9,435 bases of DNA from Pseudomonadota bacterium (GTDB lineage: Bacteria; CALINM01): contig JAOAGA010000064.1 in assembly GCA_026415985.1 (NCBI GenBank), positions 1-9,435 on the forward strand. The letters are read 5' to 3'. The position numbers and the translations under genes are program-made. Positions 7,597 to 9,435 of the stretch are shown here, piece by piece. How positions within the stretch are numbered: position 1 is the stretch's first letter; each line of letters starts with the position of its first letter. The notes beneath the pieces were generated by a model that worked only from the letters and a program-made list of their open reading frames with translations, did not search any database and was not told the origin of the DNA.

Positions 7597-8954
7597 AGCG
7601 TTATAAAATACTTGTGGTAGATGATGATATATCCTTTAGGCTTCTCATAGGAAAACAACTTAAAAAATATTACCTTGACATTTCTTATAGTGAAAATGGC
7701 AAAAACGCATTGGAAATTTTACAAAAAGAACCCTTTGATCTTGTCATTTCCGATCAGATGATGCCCGAAATGGATGGTATTGAGTTACTGAAAGAGGCAA
7801 AAAAAATTTGTCCTGATACCCCCTTTATAATTCTTACAGCCTTCGGAGATATAAAAAATGCAGTTACAGCAATAAAACTCGGCGCCTATGATTATTTAGA
7901 AAAGCCCTACCGGGTGGAAGATTTGGTGGCCACAATAAGCAGAGCGATAGAACATAAACAGCTAACAATGGAAAATAAAAATCTGAAAGCCCAGTTACAA
8001 AATATATATAATTTTCAAAACTTTGTAACAAAATCACCTGCAATGATAAAGATCCTTAGGCTGGCTGAAAAGGTTGCGAAAAACCCGGAGACCACCATAT
8101 TGATTTTAGGAGAAAGCGGAACAGGTAAAGAAATGCTTGCCCGAGCAATTCATTATGCCGGTGATGGTATGGCAAATAATTTTGTAGCAGTAAACTGTGC
8201 CGCTATCCCCCCTGCCCTTTTGGAAAGTGAACTTTTCGGACATGTAAAAGGCGCGTTTACCGGTGCCTATAAAGACAGAGAAGGAAAAATTGCCTTAGCT
8301 AAAGGTGGTACACTTTTGCTTGATGAGATTGGAGATATGCCGTTGGAAACACAGGCAAAGCTTTTAAGAGTTTTGCAGGAAAAGGTTTATGAAAAATTAG
8401 GTTCCGATAAACAGATGGGAACAGATTGCAGAATAATTGCTTCAACCCACAGGGATTTAGCCAAACTTGTGGAAAAAGGATTGTTCAGAGATGACCTTTA
8501 TCACAGGTTAAATGTATTCCCCTTACACATACTCCCCTTAAGAGAGAGAAAAGAAGATATACCGGTTTTAACAAACCATTTTCTGGAACAGTTAAGGATA
8601 GCACTCGGAAAACAGCATATTGAAATTTCCAAAGAGGCAATGGATATGCTTTTAAGCTATGATTGGCCGGGCAATGTCAGAGAGCTTAGAAACTGCCTGG
8701 AAAGGGCAATTATAGTCGCAGACAACGGATTGATAAATGAAGACAATATTATACTGGCACAAAAAGATAACTCCCGTAAAGTTAGCTCCGATACTTTTAA
8801 TCTACCGTTAGATTTAAGCTCTCCCGATTTCTCTCTCCAGCATGTAATAGATGAGGTATTTTCACTTATACTTCAGAAATGTGGTGGCAACAAAACTTTG
8901 GCATCTAAACTGCTTAAGATTGACCGAAAGGCCTTTTATCGCAGGAAAAAGTGA
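7593..8954 (+). CDS. NtrC-family sigma-54-dependent response regulator (REC-AAA+-Fis HTH)
   Basis: This 453-aa transcription activator has the classical three domains. The receiver (about 4-120) has acidic D10-D12, phospho-acceptor D54 (DLVISDQMMPEMDG), T82 and K104. The AAA+ domain (about 145-375) has Walker A GESGTGKE (173-180), the sigma-54-contacting loop GAFTGA (220-225), Walker B LLLDEIGD (241-248), FRDDLYHRLNVFPL with the arginine-finger region, and WPGNVRELRN (358-367). A Fis-type helix-turn-helix at about 412-453 ends GGNKTLASKLLKIDRKAFYRRKK. It should bind enhancer-like DNA and, when phosphorylated, use ATP to open promoters held by sigma-54 polymerase. The start ATG overlaps the HPt stop, with a purine-rich site GAAAGAGA just upstream. 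The linker between AAA+ and HTH is slightly longer than minimal; length and motifs are otherwise ordinary. The target gene is not given by homology; see the promoter just downstream. Confidence 0.95.
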   Translation: MKRYKILVVDDDISFRLLIGKQLKKYYLDISYSENGKNALEILQKEPFDLVISDQMMPEMDGIELLKEAKKICPDTPFIILTAFGDIKNAVTAIKLGAYDYLEKPYRVEDLVATISRAIEHKQLTMENKNLKAQLQNIYNFQNFVTKSPAMIKILRLAEKVAKNPETTILILGESGTGKEMLARAIHYAGDGMANNFVAVNCAAIPPALLESELFGHVKGAFTGAYKDREGKIALAKGGTLLLDEIGDMPLETQAKLLRVLQEKVYEKLGSDKQMGTDCRIIASTHRDLAKLVEKGLFRDDLYHRLNVFPLHILPLRERKEDIPVLTNHFLEQLRIALGKQHIEISKEAMDMLLSYDWPGNVRELRNCLERAIIVADNGLINEDNIILAQKDNSRKVSSDTFNLPLDLSSPDFSLQHVIDEVFSLILQKCGGNKTLASKLLKIDRKAFYRRKK

Positions 8955-9000
8955 CTGTTCCAAAAAGTCACATTTTGTCCAATAAAAGAACATATTGTTC
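8951..9000 (+). promoter_or_regulatory. Candidate enhancer (activator binding sites)
   Basis: TGTTC at 8956, TGTCC at 8976 and TGTTC at 8996 recur at exactly 20 bp, about two helical turns. Two inverted repeats overlap them: GTGACT/AGTCAC (8951-8956 and 8966-8971) and GAACA-TAT-TGTTC (8988-9000). The block begins inside the activator stop codon and ends 46 bp before the -24 element of a sigma-54 promoter match, a normal place for NtrC-type binding sites. No protein-specific consensus is known to me, so the role is inferred from position and repetition. Confidence 0.45.
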
Positions 9001-9044
9001 AGCTTAATCATATTTTTCCTGACATTATATCAGATAGTTATCGA

Positions 9045-9060
9045 CGGCATTTATTTTGCA
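9045..9060 (+). promoter_or_regulatory. Sigma-54 (-24/-12) promoter candidate
   Basis: CGGCAT-TTATT-TTGCA matches the sigma-54 consensus TGGCAC-N5-TTGCA at nine of the eleven defined bases (both differences are C/T changes). It has the essential GG (9046-9047) and GC (9058-9059) at exactly the required 10-nt separation. Transcription would begin near 9071 and run rightwards. It lies about 90 bp after the stop of a gene for a sigma-54 activator, which raises the prior considerably. Confidence 0.65.
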
Positions 9061-9092
9061 TCAAACTTTTTTATTGAAGTAATTCAGTCTTA

Positions 9093-9106
9093 TTTATAAT
9101 TATAAA
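9093..9106. repeat. Perfect AT-only palindrome
   Basis: TTTATAATTATAAA is a perfect 14-bp palindrome downstream of the predicted sigma-54 start point. It contains TATAAT (9095-9100) on both strands. A TTGAAG at 9074 would give only a 15-nt spacer, so a sigma-70 promoter here is doubtful. Such a sequence can also arise by chance in AT-rich DNA. Confidence 0.35.
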
Positions 9107-9131
9107 AGGGACATTTTAAATCCTTTTTGCC

Positions 9132-9161
9132 GAGGGGTAATAAATGTATATAAGCAGTTAG
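9132..9161 (+). CDS. Possible 5-codon leader peptide with its ribosome site
   Basis: GAGGGG (9132-9137) stands 6 nt before ATG at 9144, an ideal spacing and the best ribosome site in this intergenic region. The frame reads M-Y-I-S-S and then meets four stop codons in a row in the same frame (TAG TGA TAA TGA, 9159-9170). The ATG of the following open frame (9167) is embedded in these stops. This could be a leader peptide coupled to the next gene, or the ribosome site may only look functional. The listed interval includes the ribosome site; the reading frame itself is 9144-9161. Confidence 0.3.
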
Positions 9162-9166
9162 TGATA

Positions 9167-9435
9167 ATGAAAAAGAATAACCACGTGATGAAGTTATCCT
9201 CTCTCTTTCTTAAGATAAATTATATCTGTTACCTGTCTCAATTTATACCTAAAGAAACAAAATCAATAAAATTTTGTTTTAAAATCTACAGTCAATTATG
9301 CTTCGTTCCTATCAGTGTAAATATTTTTCCAAAAGTTTCCCAAAAAAATATTTTTCTGTTTGTTTTTTCTTTTTTGACAATTACACTATGCCTTGTAAAT
9401 AATTCTTATACCGCAATATACGGATATGCTACAAA
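9167..9435 (+). CDS. Unrecognised open frame running off the right edge (5' part)
   Basis: From ATG at 9167 the frame stays open for 89 codons to the end of the window (the same frame is open from 9083). I do not recognise the product. The first 60 residues are rich in Lys, Phe, Ile, Ser and Cys without a visible domain. A strongly hydrophobic stretch, NIFLFVFSFLTITLCLV, then leads into NNSYTAIYGYAT, which resembles a signal peptide and possible cleavage site. If that is a true signal peptide, the real start may be further right at a non-ATG codon, because 60 residues before it is too long. No Shine-Dalgarno precedes 9167 directly. The gene would be the natural target of the sigma-54 promoter about 110 bp upstream. 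An open frame this long is moderately unlikely by chance in such AT-rich DNA, but it may be non-coding. Confidence 0.35.
   Translation, partial: MKKNNHVMKLSSLFLKINYICYLSQFIPKETKSIKFCFKIYSQLCFVPISVNIFPKVSQKNIFLFVFSFLTITLCLVNNSYTAIYGYAT
9374..9403 (+). promoter_or_regulatory. Possible sigma-70 promoter at the right edge
   Basis: A perfect -35 hexamer TTGACA (9374-9379) is followed after 18 nt by AATAAT (9398-9403), five of six matches to the -10 consensus. It lies inside the open frame that leaves the window. It may serve a gene outside the window if that frame is not coding, or be a chance match in T-rich DNA. Confidence 0.3.

Noticed and set aside
8951-8971. GTGACT/AGTCAC hairpin as terminator of the signalling operon
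   Set aside because: It is a 6-bp stem overlapping the stop codon, followed only by ATTTTGT and no proper T-run. It fits better as part of the binding-site block, and no convincing terminator is seen after this gene.
9319-9356. Repeated AAATATTTTTC as a direct-repeat element
   Set aside because: Two short AT-rich copies in low-complexity DNA; chance is the simpler explanation.
1-9435. CRISPR array, tRNA, rRNA, insertion sequence or integrase
   Set aside because: No regular repeat-spacer pattern, no tRNA-like cloverleaf, no transposase-like protein and no terminal repeats around a gene were seen on either strand.

Overview
This is an AT-rich bacterial window in which every recognisable gene lies on the + strand. 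The organism is Gram-negative: the window holds a TolC-type outer-membrane factor with a periplasmic adaptor, a Tat translocase, and a sigma-54 activator fed by a phosphorelay. The composition and protein flavour recall AT-rich anaerobic lineages such as Deferribacterota or former deltaproteobacteria. That placement is a guess, because no marker gene is present.

Layout. (1) Positions 2-3206 hold a tripartite drug-efflux operon: the C-terminal part of a TolC-family protein cut by the left edge, an EmrA-type membrane fusion protein and an EmrB-type DHA2 transporter. The three are linked by 1-nt and 4-nt start/stop overlaps. (2) Positions 3207-3647 hold a long imperfect inverted repeat, an unrecognised 72-aa putative secreted peptide, a weak terminator-like hairpin and a good sigma-70 promoter candidate. 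(3) Positions 3648-4677 hold a tatB/tatA-like gene overlapping tatC, ending in a terminator-like hairpin. (4) Positions 4758-8954 hold a tight three-gene signalling operon: a CHASE-PAS hybrid histidine kinase with receiver, a free-standing HPt protein and an NtrC-type sigma-54 activator. (5) Positions 8955-9435 begin with three TGTYC elements at exact 20-bp spacing, followed by a good match to a sigma-54 (-24/-12) promoter. Then come a possible leader peptide and an open frame leaving the right edge.

How the parts fit. The three signalling proteins contain every residue needed for a His-Asp-His-Asp relay: kinase H471 to its own receiver D764, to the HPt His, to D54 of the activator. The activator keeps an intact GAFTGA loop, so its output should be a sigma-54 promoter. 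The best candidate seen in the window starts about 90 bp after its own stop codon, with repeated elements in the usual enhancer position. My main inference is that the relay controls the gene leaving the right edge. The efflux and Tat loci have no visible mechanistic link to the relay.
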